From NCBI GenBank assembly GCA_003223115.1, contig QHXW01000102.1, positions 1-41,328 on the forward strand: 41,328 nucleotides of DNA, in the 5' to 3' direction. Position numbers and translations under genes: made by a program. The stretch is from Acidobacteriota bacterium (lineage in GTDB: Bacteria > Acidobacteriota > Terriglobia > Bryobacterales > Bryobacteraceae). Of this stretch, positions 1 through 10,888 are shown piece by piece. The first letter of the stretch is position 1. The number at the start of each line of letters is the position of its first letter. The notes below the pieces were generated by a model, which made no database searches, was not told where the DNA came from, and worked only from the letters and a program-made list of their open reading frames with translations.

Positions 1-77
1 CTAGCGCGAGTTTCCTAGGGCGACTGCGCGATTCTTCCGCAAGGCATTGGCAGGAAAGGAGATGGCGCGGCCAATGC

Positions 78-89
78 GTATATACGGAA
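78..89. repeat. 12-bp direct repeat, copy 1 (operator-like core)
   Basis: GTATATACGGAA occurs here and again at 488-499, 410 bp away and in the same orientation. In this copy the preceding base makes a perfect palindrome CGTATATACG at 77-86. The two copies bracket a transposase remnant, and the second lies just before modA. It could be a duplicated operator or the edge of an insertion or deletion event; the sequence alone does not decide. Confidence 0.5.
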
Positions 90-204
90 ATCAGGCGAGT
101 AGTTTTACCGTAGTGTCAATATAAGGCGGCTTGACCGAATAAGCTGGACATTTGAAAGAAGCGAGAAATTGTACGATACCGTCATGGCCTCGGTTCGGAT
201 TCCG

Positions 205-360
205 GCTTGCGTAAGAAGTAGTAAGAAGTACGCTGTGCTGAGCTGGTATCTGAATGAGCGGCAGCGTCGATTGGTAGCTGCGGCGGATGCGCAAATGTTG
301 GGCCACCTGATTGGGAACACCACCACTAAAGCCGGGTTGCGCATCCAGGCCGGCCTGGTT
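205..360 (+). pseudogene. ISAzo13-type transposase remnant (internally deleted)
   Basis: The plus-strand frame opening at 169 reads KKYAVLSWYLNERQRRLVAAA and then, without a stop, HLIGNTTTKAGLRIQAGL. From memory of the ISAzo13 transposase family, the NERQRRL segment belongs to the N-terminal DNA-binding part and IGNTTTKxGL to the catalytic half, normally hundreds of residues later. Their direct joining near base 301 indicates a large internal deletion. Upstream sits a perfect tandem duplication of GTAAGAAGTA (211-230). No intact terminal inverted repeats were recognised. The open frame continues to 480, but that tail is not recognisable. The assignment to ISAzo13 is from recognition of motifs and was not searched. 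Confidence 0.6.
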
Positions 361-484
361 CGCCAAAGTTATCGAACGGGTAACAAGGGCCGACCGCGCG
401 TGCGCTGGCAGATCGAAGAGTTTGATCAGGACCGCAAGCCCATGGTGGAAGCTCTTCACGCGCTACCCGTCGTCGGCTGACCGC

Positions 485-1312
485 GTGGTATATACGGAAT
501 ACCCGCGCTATCCTCCTCATCCTGGAAAGGATACCCCACCTTTCCTTTCGCGTCGTGGGAAACTCCCGCTAGGGCTTGTTGGGATCGTGCTGGCGAGCCT
601 CGTTATGGCCTGCGGACGAACGAACTCCGTTCGCGACAGGCCCGAAATCAATGTCGCCACCGCCGCCAATCTCACGCGCGCCTTCGCGGAGGTGGGTCAG
701 GCATTTGAACGGCAGACGGGAATCCATGTCACCTACAGTTTCGGCGCGACTGCGCAGCTCGCACAGCAGATCGAACACGGTGCGCCCTATGACGTATTCG
801 CCGCCGCCGACACTGACCACGTCGATCAGCTCGCGCGGAAAGGTCTCGTGATCCCAGAAACGCGAGCAATTTACGCCCGCGGAAAACTCGTGCTCTGGGT
901 ACCCGACGGCCGCGTGCCGGTCGACACGCCTCAAGATTTGACGCGCGCCGAGGTAACGCATTTGGCCATCGCCAACCCGCAGTTCGCGCCTTACGGCCAG
1001 GCTGCTGTCGAAACACTGAAAACCCTCCGCATCTGGGACGCCATTCAACCAAAAGTTGTCTTCGCACAAAACGTCTCGATGGCCACCCAGTACGCCGCTA
1101 CGCGCAACGCCGACGCCGCGTTTACGGCGCTGGCCCTGGTCTATGATCAAGGCGGCCGAAAAATACAGATCGCGGAAAACCTGCACCAACCGATCGATCA
1201 GGCGATTGCCGTGGTGCGTGGCAGCCGCCGGCAGGATGAAGCCCGGAAATTTGTCGAATTCGTTTTGAGCGCGCCGGCGAAGCAGATTCTGAAGCGGTAC
1301 GGCTATGAATAG
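485..1312 (+). CDS. modA: Molybdate/tungstate ABC transporter substrate-binding protein
   Basis: Periplasmic binding protein that captures molybdate or tungstate for the ModBC importer. The mature part begins INVATAANLTRAF and contains SFGATAQLAQQIEHGAPYDV, the usual ModA pattern in which Ser/Ala-rich loops hold the oxyanion. A signal sequence is visible before it: twin Arg, a hydrophobic stretch and a Cys (SRRGKLPLGLVGIV followed by LASLVMAC), suggesting a lipoprotein, although the residue at -2 (Met) is unusual for a lipobox. The start is uncertain. The only convenient in-frame start that keeps the signal is GTG 485, which overlaps the GTATATACGG repeat; GTG 587 and ATG 605 would cut the signal. 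No modB or modC follows, because the next gene is on the other strand, so the permease and ATPase must lie elsewhere. Confidence 0.85.
   Translation: MVYTEYPRYPPHPGKDTPPFLSRRGKLPLGLVGIVLASLVMACGRTNSVRDRPEINVATAANLTRAFAEVGQAFERQTGIHVTYSFGATAQLAQQIEHGAPYDVFAAADTDHVDQLARKGLVIPETRAIYARGKLVLWVPDGRVPVDTPQDLTRAEVTHLAIANPQFAPYGQAAVETLKTLRIWDAIQPKVVFAQNVSMATQYAATRNADAAFTALALVYDQGGRKIQIAENLHQPIDQAIAVVRGSRRQDEARKFVEFVLSAPAKQILKRYGYE
488..499. repeat. 12-bp direct repeat, copy 2, upstream of modA
   Basis: Second GTATATACGGAA, here preceded by TG, so the dyad is imperfect. It lies about 60 bases before the codons for the ModA signal sequence, which is where an operator of a molybdate/tungstate-responsive regulator would be expected. 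That role is inference. Confidence 0.45.
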
Positions 1313-1345
1313 TTATCGCGTGTGACCTGCATCGCCACGACGGTC

Positions 1346-2743
1346 TTAGCTTCCGTGGTGCATGTGCTGCATGTTCGGCATGTTTTGCATCGTGTGCTCG
1401 CCGCCTTTGAGGCGCGCACGGAGAAACACCACGAACCCCACGGGATGGCTTCCGTAATAGGGCTGGATGGCTGATGGAATGGCATAAAAGGTGAAATTCG
1501 CTCCCAGACCTGTTTCGAGCCACGAGACCAGACCGATGTCGCGGGTGTAGCCGGCTGTGTATGCGGTGATGCGAAAGACCGACCCGATGGTCGCGTCGAG
1601 ATGTTGCCGGATCTCAGGCCGGTCGTTGAGGAGTTCGTCTTTGTCAACCAACTCCACGCGCCCGGTGACATAGTTCTTGTGGCGGAACCTGAGGACCGAT
1701 TCGGCCAGGAAGGAATTCAGATTACGCTGCTCCGCCGTTTTGTGATTCCGTCCCCAAACTAAACTCGTGGCCCAGTTTCCGGCGGCAAGCGGTCTGTTGT
1801 AGGTCACAGAGGCGGTGGCGCGCACAATGTCGCCAGGCTCCGCGGCTTCCGGATGCGCGAGACGGCCGAGCGAGGCTTGCGCGGTCCAATTCGCCCCGGG
1901 CGTAAGAGTCAGCCGGGCGGACCACGAATCGATCGTGCCGTAATCGATATTCCAGCGATTTTCGTTCGGTTCCGCGCCGTGAAATCCGCTGGCCTCGATG
2001 CGAAACATGTGCCGCAGCAGACCGGCTGTGAAGACTTCGTTCGCGATGTGCGTCGAATCCTGCAGATGATGCGCGAGCGTGGCCTGCGGGATCTCCATGG
2101 CCGAGACTCGGTGAGGGAATGCTACGGGGCCAAGCGCCGGATCTCCCACAGGCGCGAAATACAGAAGCAGGCTGGTGGATTCCGCGATGGGATGCGAGTA
2201 TTGCGCGCTGAGCTCCATCAAGAAGTCGTGTGGATGCTGACCATCGACAACCGGTTTTCCATAAGCGGTCTCGCCGGTCTGAAACAGCAACGGGTAACGG
2301 CGCTTCGTGATGGTTGCCGGGTCCAGGCTGATCATGCTGCGAAACTCGACCGTGCCGCCGGAGAGCGTGTGCTCGGCCGTTCCCATGAACCAGTTCGGCG
2401 CCACCAGCTTGTCACGCCCACGGGGACCGGTTTGCTGGATGTCGGCAAGGAAGCCGATGCCGTGAAACATCAGTGTCCAATCTCCGGCGCGTTTGTGAAT
2501 CATCTCCATGGGCGCAGAGCGAGGATTCACGCCGGTGCCCGATGCCTGGTGAATTTCGGCGGCGTCCATGGCATGCTGTTCCGTGTTCATGGGTGCGTTC
2601 ATGTCGGGCATGTGCTGGTGGCCCGGCGGCATTTTCTGCTCCTGATCTTTGGGCGCAGTATGGCTTTCATGCTGGCCAAGACACGGCAGAACTGCCAGCA
2701 GAGTCAGCGTAATGAGGCCCCTCATACCGCCGAAGCTGATCAC
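1346..2743 (-). CDS. Met/His-rich exported protein, probable outer-membrane beta-barrel
   Basis: 465 residues with an N-terminal signal sequence (MRGLITLTLLAVLPCLGQ), so it is exported. Just after it comes a metal-ligand-rich segment with HQHMPDMNAPM and further Met and His, and the extreme C-terminus repeats the style (MQNMPNMQHMHH). Such HxxM/MxxM clusters are typical of copper-handling periplasmic and outer-membrane proteins. The middle 370 residues alternate polar and aromatic/hydrophobic residues in short strands, as in outer-membrane barrels. The family resembles uncharacterised proteins often seen near copper-resistance genes; I do not recognise a named family. The GTG at 2743 or the ATG at 2725 could be the start. 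It follows gpmI by 35 bases on the same strand, possibly as the last gene of that transcript. A copper role is inference. Confidence 0.7.
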   Translation of the reverse strand: MISFGGMRGLITLTLLAVLPCLGQHESHTAPKDQEQKMPPGHQHMPDMNAPMNTEQHAMDAAEIHQASGTGVNPRSAPMEMIHKRAGDWTLMFHGIGFLADIQQTGPRGRDKLVAPNWFMGTAEHTLSGGTVEFRSMISLDPATITKRRYPLLFQTGETAYGKPVVDGQHPHDFLMELSAQYSHPIAESTSLLLYFAPVGDPALGPVAFPHRVSAMEIPQATLAHHLQDSTHIANEVFTAGLLRHMFRIEASGFHGAEPNENRWNIDYGTIDSWSARLTLTPGANWTAQASLGRLAHPEAAEPGDIVRATASVTYNRPLAAGNWATSLVWGRNHKTAEQRNLNSFLAESVLRFRHKNYVTGRVELVDKDELLNDRPEIRQHLDATIGSVFRITAYTAGYTRDIGLVSWLETGLGANFTFYAIPSAIQPYYGSHPVGFVVFLRARLKGGEHTMQNMPNMQHMHHGS

Positions 2744-2778
2744 AAACGCACAATGTCGATCATATACATGGAAGATGC

Positions 2779-4313
2779 CTAGTCCCTTCGCAGGTCTCGC
2801 CCCGTCATTTCCTTGGGTTGCGTTTCACCAAGCACGCCGAGCAGCGTCGGCGCAATGTCCTGTAGCGCACCTCCCTGACGAAGCGTCGCAGGCGACTCAT
2901 TCACCAGAATGAGCGGGACGGGGTTGGTGGTGTGGTAGGTGTGCGCGCCTTTGGTTACTGGATCGATCATGGTTTCCGCGTTGCCATGATCCGCCGTAAT
3001 AATCCAGGCGCCATTGCGGCATCGCAGTGCATCATAAATGCGGCCAAGGCAGGCGTCCACCGTTTCGACCGCCCGCACCGTCGGTTCCATCTTGCCCGAG
3101 TGGCCCACCATGTCAGCGTTGGCGAAGTTCATCACGATGACGTCGAAATCGCGTTTGTCGACCGCATTCACCACGACGCCGGCAATTCCCGGCGCGCTCA
3201 TTTCCGGTTTCAGGTCGTAAGTGGCCACTTTCGGAGACGGCACCAGTTCGCGCTCCTCGCCCGGATAAGGCTTCTCATTGCCGCCGTTGAAGAAGTAAGT
3301 CACATGAGCGTACTTTTCGGTTTCGGCCACGCGCAGATTCTTCCAGTTGAACTGCGCGAACACATTGGCCAGGATGTTATGCGGATGCTCCGGCGGCAAC
3401 ACGTACGGCAAATTGAAGGACGTGTCGTACTTCGTCATGGTGACGTAGTGCAAACTCTTCGGAGCCTGCGAACGCGGCGGCTGCTCGAGTTTGGAGTCTG
3501 TCAGTGCCATAGTCATCTCCCGCGCGCGATCCGCCCGGAAGTTAAAAAACACGACTGAGTCTTGGTCCCGAATCAGACCCAACGGCTCGCCGCGCTCGTC
3601 CACGATGCTGATCGGCTCGATGAATTCATCGGTTACGCCCTTCTCGTAAGATCGCTCCACCGCAGCGATCGAGTCCGTCGCTTTAACTCCGTTCCCCAGC
3701 ACCATGGCGCCGAATGCGCGCTCAATGCGCTCCCAACGCTGGTCGCGGTCCATGACATGGTAGCGGCCGGAAACCGAGGCGATCCGGCCGACACCAATGG
3801 TGCGCATCTGCCGCTGGAGTTCACGCAAGTATCCCGCACCGCTTTCAGGCGGCGTGTCGCGGCCGTCGGTGAAACAATGGACGAATACATCGCGCACGCC
3901 TTCCTGTTTCGCCATTTTCAGCAGCGCGTAGAGATGCTTGAGATGCGAGTGAACGCCGCCGTCGCTGCACAGCCCAAGCAAGTGCAGGTGATGCGAGCGT
4001 GCGTGATGCATGCAATCGAGCAGCACCTGGTTCCGGAAGAAGTCGCCCGTCGCGATCAGCATGTCGATGCGCATGATATCCATCAGAATGATTCGGCCGG
4101 CGCCGATGTTCAGATGTCCCACCTCGCTATTGCCCATCTGCCCTTCGGGCAAGCCGACGTAGGGTCCGGAAGTATGGATCAGTGTGTTCGGATAATCGCG
4201 CAGCAGCTTGTCGTAGTTCGGTTTCCGCGCCGCAGCAATAGCATTGCCTTCCAGGGCCGGTGAAAAGCCCCAGCCGTCGAGGATCGTGAGGATCAGAGGC
4301 TTTGGGCGGGCCA

Positions 4314-4314
<1 letters not shown>
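2779..4314 (-). CDS. gpmI: 2,3-bisphosphoglycerate-independent phosphoglycerate mutase
   Basis: Interconverts 3- and 2-phosphoglycerate in glycolysis and gluconeogenesis using two divalent metal ions, in the cytosol. The 511-residue length matches the family (about 510). The N-terminal metal motif DGWGFS carries Asp13, and the phosphoserine nucleophile is Ser63 in [15 protein letters not shown]. Later alkaline-phosphatase-fold metal motifs are present: [28 protein letters not shown] and TADHGNAE. The start codon overlaps the enolase stop (TAATG), so the two genes are translationally coupled and catalyse consecutive steps. All key residues are present. Confidence 0.97.
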
Positions 4315-6864
<2,550 letters not shown>

Positions 6865-6951
6865 GAAGTGGTGATTTTACAAATCCTTTAACTACAATAA
6901 CTTAAAGGGATTGATCCGCGACAGGCCGAAACGGGCTCTGCAAATATGTAC

Positions 6952-6979
6952 TTGACTTTGCCGTTCAAGCACCTATGAT
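6952..6979 (+). promoter_or_regulatory. Sigma-70-type promoter for rpsU
   Basis: TTGACT at 6952-6957 and TATGAT at 6974-6979 are separated by 16 bases. Transcription would start near 6986, giving a leader of about 120 bases before rpsU. Confidence 0.6.
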
Positions 6980-6985
6980 ATCAAT

Positions 6986-7078
6986 ACCTTGATCTGCCCG
7001 CGAGCAGGAAAAGTAGTGTGCGCGCGTGTAAACGATTCTCACCCGCTGTGGTGTTGCAACAGACTTTTTGATCAAGGT
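6986..7078 (+). promoter_or_regulatory. Structured rpsU leader closed by a 9-bp long-range stem
   Basis: ACCTTGATC at 6986-6994 is perfectly complementary to GATCAAGGT at 7070-7078, with the first arm at the predicted transcription start and the second 13 bases before the G-rich ribosome binding site (7091-7100). Inside are a small CTGC/GCAG hairpin (6994-7007) and the palindrome GTTGCAAC. This could be an autoregulatory or stability element. I do not recognise a described family. Confidence 0.4.
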
Positions 7079-7104
7079 TTTATAAACGATGGGGGGTGGA
7101 CGTA

Positions 7105-7302
7105 TTGGCGGAAGTTAAGCTCCAGGAGGGCGAGACATTAGAAAATGCTCTCCGGCGCTTCAAACGCAAAGTTCAGCAAGAAGACATCATCAAAGAAGTC
7201 AAACGACATTCGTTTTACTTAAAGCCGGGGGAAAAGAAACGGGCCAAGCAGGCGTTGGCTCGTAAAAGGAACAGAAAGAAAAGCCGTCGCGAGATGGAAT
7301 AA
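7105..7302 (+). CDS. rpsU: Small ribosomal subunit protein bS21
   Basis: Small basic 30S protein that helps base-pairing of mRNA with the anti-Shine-Dalgarno region. The product reads MAEVKLQEGETLENALRRFK and continues through KRHSFYLKPGEKK to a very basic tail KRNRKKSRRE, typical of S21. I chose TTG 7105 because family members begin at this point and the G-rich site 7091-7100 is then well spaced; GTG 7096 would add three residues. An ATG at 7089 is out of frame. It has its own promoter and a foldable leader. Confidence 0.93.
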   Translation: MAEVKLQEGETLENALRRFKRKVQQEDIIKEVKRHSFYLKPGEKKRAKQALARKRNRKKSRREME

Positions 7303-7370
7303 TTCCGAGTCAGTTATGTGTTCTTAACAGGCATGGGCGGACGCCTGGGTAGGACCGGGAGCCGGTGGTG

Positions 7371-7673
7371 ATGCCAGAGTTTCAGGATCGAATCCTCAAG
7401 TGCGCTGATTGTGGCGCCGAGTTCGTTTTTACAGCGGGAGAGCAACACTTCTTCCACGATAAAAATTTCAAGAATGAACCCAAGCGCTGCAAAGCTTGTA
7501 AGGGTAAGCGTCAGGGAGCGTCGGCTTCCGGCTCGCAGAGAGTAGAGACGACAACCGTCTGCTCTCAATGCGGGCGGGAAACTACCGTCCCGTTCCGGCC
7601 CACTCAGGGCCGCCCGGTCTTTTGCCGCGAGTGTTTCCTTAGCCGGAAAACCGCGGCAGCCGGCGCCCACTAA
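7371..7673 (+). CDS. Double zinc-ribbon protein
   Basis: 100 residues with two treble-clef/zinc-ribbon knuckles. The first is C11-x2-C14 with C40-x2-C43 around EFVFTAGEQHFFHDKNF, matching the short probable zinc-ribbon family (zf-trcl type). The second is C64-x2-C67 with C85-x2-C88 around VPFRPTQGRPVFC, a pattern common in small proteins of Acidobacteriota and Chloroflexi. It is probably cytosolic and nucleic-acid or protein binding; no enzymatic function can be assigned. ATG 7371 is preferred over the in-frame GTGs at 7365 and 7368. It follows rpsU by 68 bases on the same strand and may be cotranscribed. Confidence 0.85.
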   Translation: MPEFQDRILKCADCGAEFVFTAGEQHFFHDKNFKNEPKRCKACKGKRQGASASGSQRVETTTVCSQCGRETTVPFRPTQGRPVFCRECFLSRKTAAAGAH

Positions 7674-7685
7674 TACAGATCATGC

Positions 7686-7718
7686 TGCGGGTGGGCCGGC
7701 CGTAGCTGGCCCGCGGCA
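7686..7718. terminator. GC-rich imperfect hairpin between convergent genes
   Basis: TGCGGGTGGGCC pairs imperfectly with GGCCCGCGGCA across a short loop, exactly between the ends of the plus-strand zinc-ribbon gene and the minus-strand glmU. There is no U tract, so it is only a candidate bidirectional terminator. Confidence 0.3.
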
Positions 7719-9113
7719 TCACGGCCGATGACTGTTGTCGCGCCGTTTGCGCGCCCATCCTTCTTTGATCACTTGCCGCGCGCGCCCCAACGCCAGTGCG
7801 TCTGAAGGCACTGGATCCGTAATCACCGAGCCAGCAGCCAGATAAGATCCTTCGCCGATCTCCACCGGGGCCACGAGTGTCGCGTTGCTTCCCACGAAGG
7901 AGTGGCTGCCGATCGTGGTCTGGTGTTTCTTGCGGCCGTCAAAGTTGCACGTAATGGTACCCGCGCCGATATTCACATCTTCCCCAATTGCGGAATCGCC
8001 CAGGTAGGCCAGGTGCATGGCTTTCGAGCCCGAGCCGATGCGCGTCTTCTTCAATTCCACGAAATTACCGATGTGCACCCCCGGCGCGACGTCGTTGTCC
8101 ATGCGCAGCCGCGCATAGGGACCCACTTGCGCTCCCGCGCCGACGCGTGACGAACCAATGCTCGTGAATGGCCCCACTTCCACATCGTCCGCCAGTTGCG
8201 AATCGCGCACAATGGCACAGGCGCCAATGTGACAGCCTTCGCCGATGACCGTGCGGCCCAGGACTTGGGCGAATGGCTCGATCACGGTGTCGATGCCGAC
8301 CAAGACTGTGTCGTCTACGGTGACCGTCTCAGGCTTGCGCACCGTGACACCGGCCAGCATCAGCTCGCGCACTTTGCGTTCGCGAAACGCGCGATCAGCC
8401 GCGGCGAGTTCGATACGGTTGTTGATGCCCAGCAATTGTGAGGGGTTCTGCGCTCGAAACGCGTCAATGGTATGTCCGGCGCGGATCAGCACCTCGACCA
8501 TATCAGTTAGATAATATTCGCGCGCAGGATTGTTGGGCTGGAGTTCGTCAACGTGCTTCCAGAAAACGTCTGCGCGAAAGCAATATATACCGACGTTGGC
8601 CTCGCGGATGGCGAGTTGCTCCGGCGTGCCGTCCCTCTGTTCCACCACGGTACGCACGTGGCCCGCCGCGTCGCGGATGACACGCCCATAACCTGTGGGA
8701 TCATCGAGATCGGCAGTCACAATGGTGGCGGCCGCGTGCGTTTTTTTCTGGCTCTCGACCATCGCTTGAAGGACGGACGCCGGAATCAACGGGCAATCGC
8801 CGTAATACACCACCAGGAGTCCGCCGAGCTGTGCCAGAGAATTCCGCCCGATCATCAACGCATGACCAGTGCCCTTCTGCTCCCTCTGGTGGATCAGGCC
8901 GACGCCGTGCCCCGCAACGGTCCTTTGCACTTCATCCGACTGGTGGCCGACTACTACGAATACACGCTCGGGCGGAGCCAGCTCAAGGGCCGTCTCAACC
9001 GTATGCTCGATCAGCGTTTTTCCGCCGGCTTGGTGCAGCACTTTGGCCTTGCGGGACTTCATGCGCGTCCCCAGCCCGGCGGCCAGGATCGCAACCGTCA
9101 CTCGAGTATCCAT
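7719..9113 (-). CDS. glmU: Bifunctional UDP-GlcNAc pyrophosphorylase / glucosamine-1-P acetyltransferase
   Basis: Catalyses the last two steps to UDP-GlcNAc, precursor of peptidoglycan and LPS: acetylation of glucosamine-1-phosphate (C-terminal domain) and uridylyl transfer (N-terminal domain). 464 residues, close to E. coli GlmU. The N-terminal part has LAAGLGTRMKSRKAKVLH (about residues 10-27), YYGDCPL and the NVGIYCF region. From about residue 250 there are hexapeptide repeats of a left-handed beta-helix, with HLAYLGDSAIGEDVNIGAG as the acetyl-CoA/active-site segment, including the catalytic His. It lies eight bases downstream of yvcK in the same direction, a sensible pairing because YvcK-type proteins influence envelope precursor supply. 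Confidence 0.97.
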   Translation of the reverse strand: MDTRVTVAILAAGLGTRMKSRKAKVLHQAGGKTLIEHTVETALELAPPERVFVVVGHQSDEVQRTVAGHGVGLIHQREQKGTGHALMIGRNSLAQLGGLLVVYYGDCPLIPASVLQAMVESQKKTHAAATIVTADLDDPTGYGRVIRDAAGHVRTVVEQRDGTPEQLAIREANVGIYCFRADVFWKHVDELQPNNPAREYYLTDMVEVLIRAGHTIDAFRAQNPSQLLGINNRIELAAADRAFRERKVRELMLAGVTVRKPETVTVDDTVLVGIDTVIEPFAQVLGRTVIGEGCHIGACAIVRDSQLADDVEVGPFTSIGSSRVGAGAQVGPYARLRMDNDVAPGVHIGNFVELKKTRIGSGSKAMHLAYLGDSAIGEDVNIGAGTITCNFDGRKKHQTTIGSHSFVGSNATLVAPVEIGEGSYLAAGSVITDPVPSDALALGRARQVIKEGWARKRRDNSHRP

Positions 9114-9121
9114 GTTCTTTA

Positions 9122-10192
9122 TTATTCACTGCTGGATTCAAGCGCTGCGATTTTTTTCCGCCGCTTTCTACCTTCCATGGCCAAACGCATGGCGATGGCG
9201 GCAATGGACTGAGGGTCGTGGCGAACCATCTTGGATTCTTGAAGCAAATCGCCGCAGACCACAGCTACGCCTAGCGCAGTAATTTCATCGATATCATTTT
9301 CCACCGGCATCGATTCCTCTTGTGCGTAGCGGCGGCGCAGCGAGGACTTGATCGGATGTGTATTCAGAACGGCGTAATCCAGCAGTTTCGCCCCGCCATG
9401 GCGCTGGATCGCCTGGATATGGTCCGAGGCTTTGAATCGGGCGGTTTCCCCGGGCTGCCACATCAAATTGACGAAGTAAGCTTTGATGGCCGGCGAGCGC
9501 CGGATGGCGTCCGCAATGCCACCCACCAGAAGATTGGGAATGACACTGGTGAACAGAGAGCCGGGGCCGAGCGTGATCAAATCGGCGTGTTCGATGGCCG
9601 CTAATGTGTCGGGCAGCGGCCGGCAGCGCCGCGGTCTCAGCCGAACCGTTTCGATACGACGCCGGCTCTTGCTGATCCTGGTCTCTCCCACCAAACGCGC
9701 GCCATTGTCGAGCACGGCTTCGAGCGTCACGTTTGACGCGGTGGAGGGATAGATGCGGCCCTTGATGGCCAGCACATCCGAAGATTCTTTCACCGCCTCG
9801 GGAAAATCTCCGGTGATATGCGTCAGCGCGGTGAGAAACAAATTGCCGAAACTGTGGCCTTTGAGCCCCCGGCCGGCTTCAAAACGATACTGGAACAAAC
9901 GCGAGAGCAGCGCCTCATCCTCTGAGAGCGCCACTAGGCAATTTCGAATATCGCCCGGCGGAAGAACGTCGAATTCCCTGCGGAGCCGGCCCGAACTGCC
10001 CCCGTCGTCGGTGACAGTGACAACAGCCGCGATATCCAGACAGGAAGGTTCGGTCGCGGCCACCGTGTGGTCCGGCACGTACTGTTTTAAACCCTGCAGC
10101 AGCACGGAAAGCCCGGTGCCGCCTCCGATTGCCACTACGTGCAGCGGCTCGGACGGGAAATCTTTGGGCCTCGGAACGTGCACGCCACCCAT
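9122..10192 (-). CDS. yvcK: Gluconeogenesis factor YvcK/CofD-like protein
   Basis: 356 residues of the CofD/YvcK superfamily. The N-terminal Rossmann-like loop reads VVAIGGGTGLSVLLQGLK (residues about 19-36), followed by VTDDGGSSGRLRREF and PPGDIRNCLVALS, all hallmark motifs. YvcK in Bacillus and its relatives binds UDP-GlcNAc and is needed for growth on gluconeogenic carbon and for correct peptidoglycan synthesis; this is family knowledge. Adjacency to glmU (eight-base gap), whose product is UDP-GlcNAc, fits that ligand. The usual rapZ and whiA neighbours are not in the window. Confidence 0.93.
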   Translation of the reverse strand: MGGVHVPRPKDFPSEPLHVVAIGGGTGLSVLLQGLKQYVPDHTVAATEPSCLDIAAVVTVTDDGGSSGRLRREFDVLPPGDIRNCLVALSEDEALLSRLFQYRFEAGRGLKGHSFGNLFLTALTHITGDFPEAVKESSDVLAIKGRIYPSTASNVTLEAVLDNGARLVGETRISKSRRRIETVRLRPRRCRPLPDTLAAIEHADLITLGPGSLFTSVIPNLLVGGIADAIRRSPAIKAYFVNLMWQPGETARFKASDHIQAIQRHGGAKLLDYAVLNTHPIKSSLRRRYAQEESMPVENDIDEITALGVAVVCGDLLQESKMVRHDPQSIAAIAMRLAMEGRKRRKKIAALESSSE

Positions 10193-10255
10193 CCCTGGAA
10201 CCGGGCAGAAGGCGCGGGGCGAACTACGTGTTGGTACGCCTCGAACCCGCCGGCT

Positions 10256-10888
10256 CTAACCTGTTCCAGTCTTCTCCGGAAACAGCAGTTGCTGGATCTG
10301 AGGTTGGTTGATGATGCCCGCGAAATCGGCGTCCTGGCGCGCGCTGATGCGATTGCGCGGCTCCAGCTCGATGGCGCGTTTGAGATTTCCATGTGCGCCG
10401 TCGAGGTCTCCGGCCAGTCCCCTGCACAGTGCCAGAGCGTAATACACGTAATCGGCCTCTGGCGCCAGCTTGAGGGCGGCCTCGAGGTGTTGCTGCGCGT
10501 CCGCCAGGCTGCGCGTGTTGATCATCGCAACCCCGAAATTGTAGAGTTCCTCGACTGTCTTCAATTGCACCACCGGCTTTTCCAGCCGGCTGTCACACAT
10601 GCGGACGTGCAGGTCTGCATTGTGCGCCATCTCCTTATTCGGCCCCGCCGCCGCCTTGGCGAACAGTTCGCGCGCTTGGGCAAACTTCCGGGCATTGAAA
10701 AGATGAATCGCCTGCTCGAAGGTCTTCAACTGGGCTTCAGCCAGACTCCGAGCTTCGGCCGCCGCTGCGGCGCCCGCTTCAGACGGCGACGCGACGGGCC
10801 GGCGGCGCGAGCCATCGCGATTTACAGCAGGTTCGGGTTCGTTTCGTGCACTGGTCTTCGCCACGGTAGTTTTTTTCTTCAACGGCAT
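10256..10888 (-). CDS. Tetratricopeptide-repeat protein
   Basis: 210 residues. A low-complexity basic and Ala-rich N-terminus (KKKTTVAKTSA, then EAGAAAAAEARSLAEAQ) is followed by TPR-like helices: FNARKFAQARELFAKAA, YNFGVAMINTRSLADAQQHLEAAL with LAPEADYVYYALAL, and GDLDGAHGNLKRAIELEP. No signal peptide or membrane segment is visible, so it is likely a cytosolic scaffold. It ends 63 bases before yvcK on the same strand and could be the first gene of that transcript. Function is unknown beyond protein-protein interaction typical of TPRs. Confidence 0.8.
   Translation of the reverse strand: MPLKKKTTVAKTSARNEPEPAVNRDGSRRRPVASPSEAGAAAAAEARSLAEAQLKTFEQAIHLFNARKFAQARELFAKAAAGPNKEMAHNADLHVRMCDSRLEKPVVQLKTVEELYNFGVAMINTRSLADAQQHLEAALKLAPEADYVYYALALCRGLAGDLDGAHGNLKRAIELEPRNRISARQDADFAGIINQPQIQQLLFPEKTGTG

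Noticed and set aside
1853-2782. 309-residue plus-strand open frame
   Set aside because: It is antisense to the Met/His-rich barrel gene; Arg/His-rich shadow composition and no motif.
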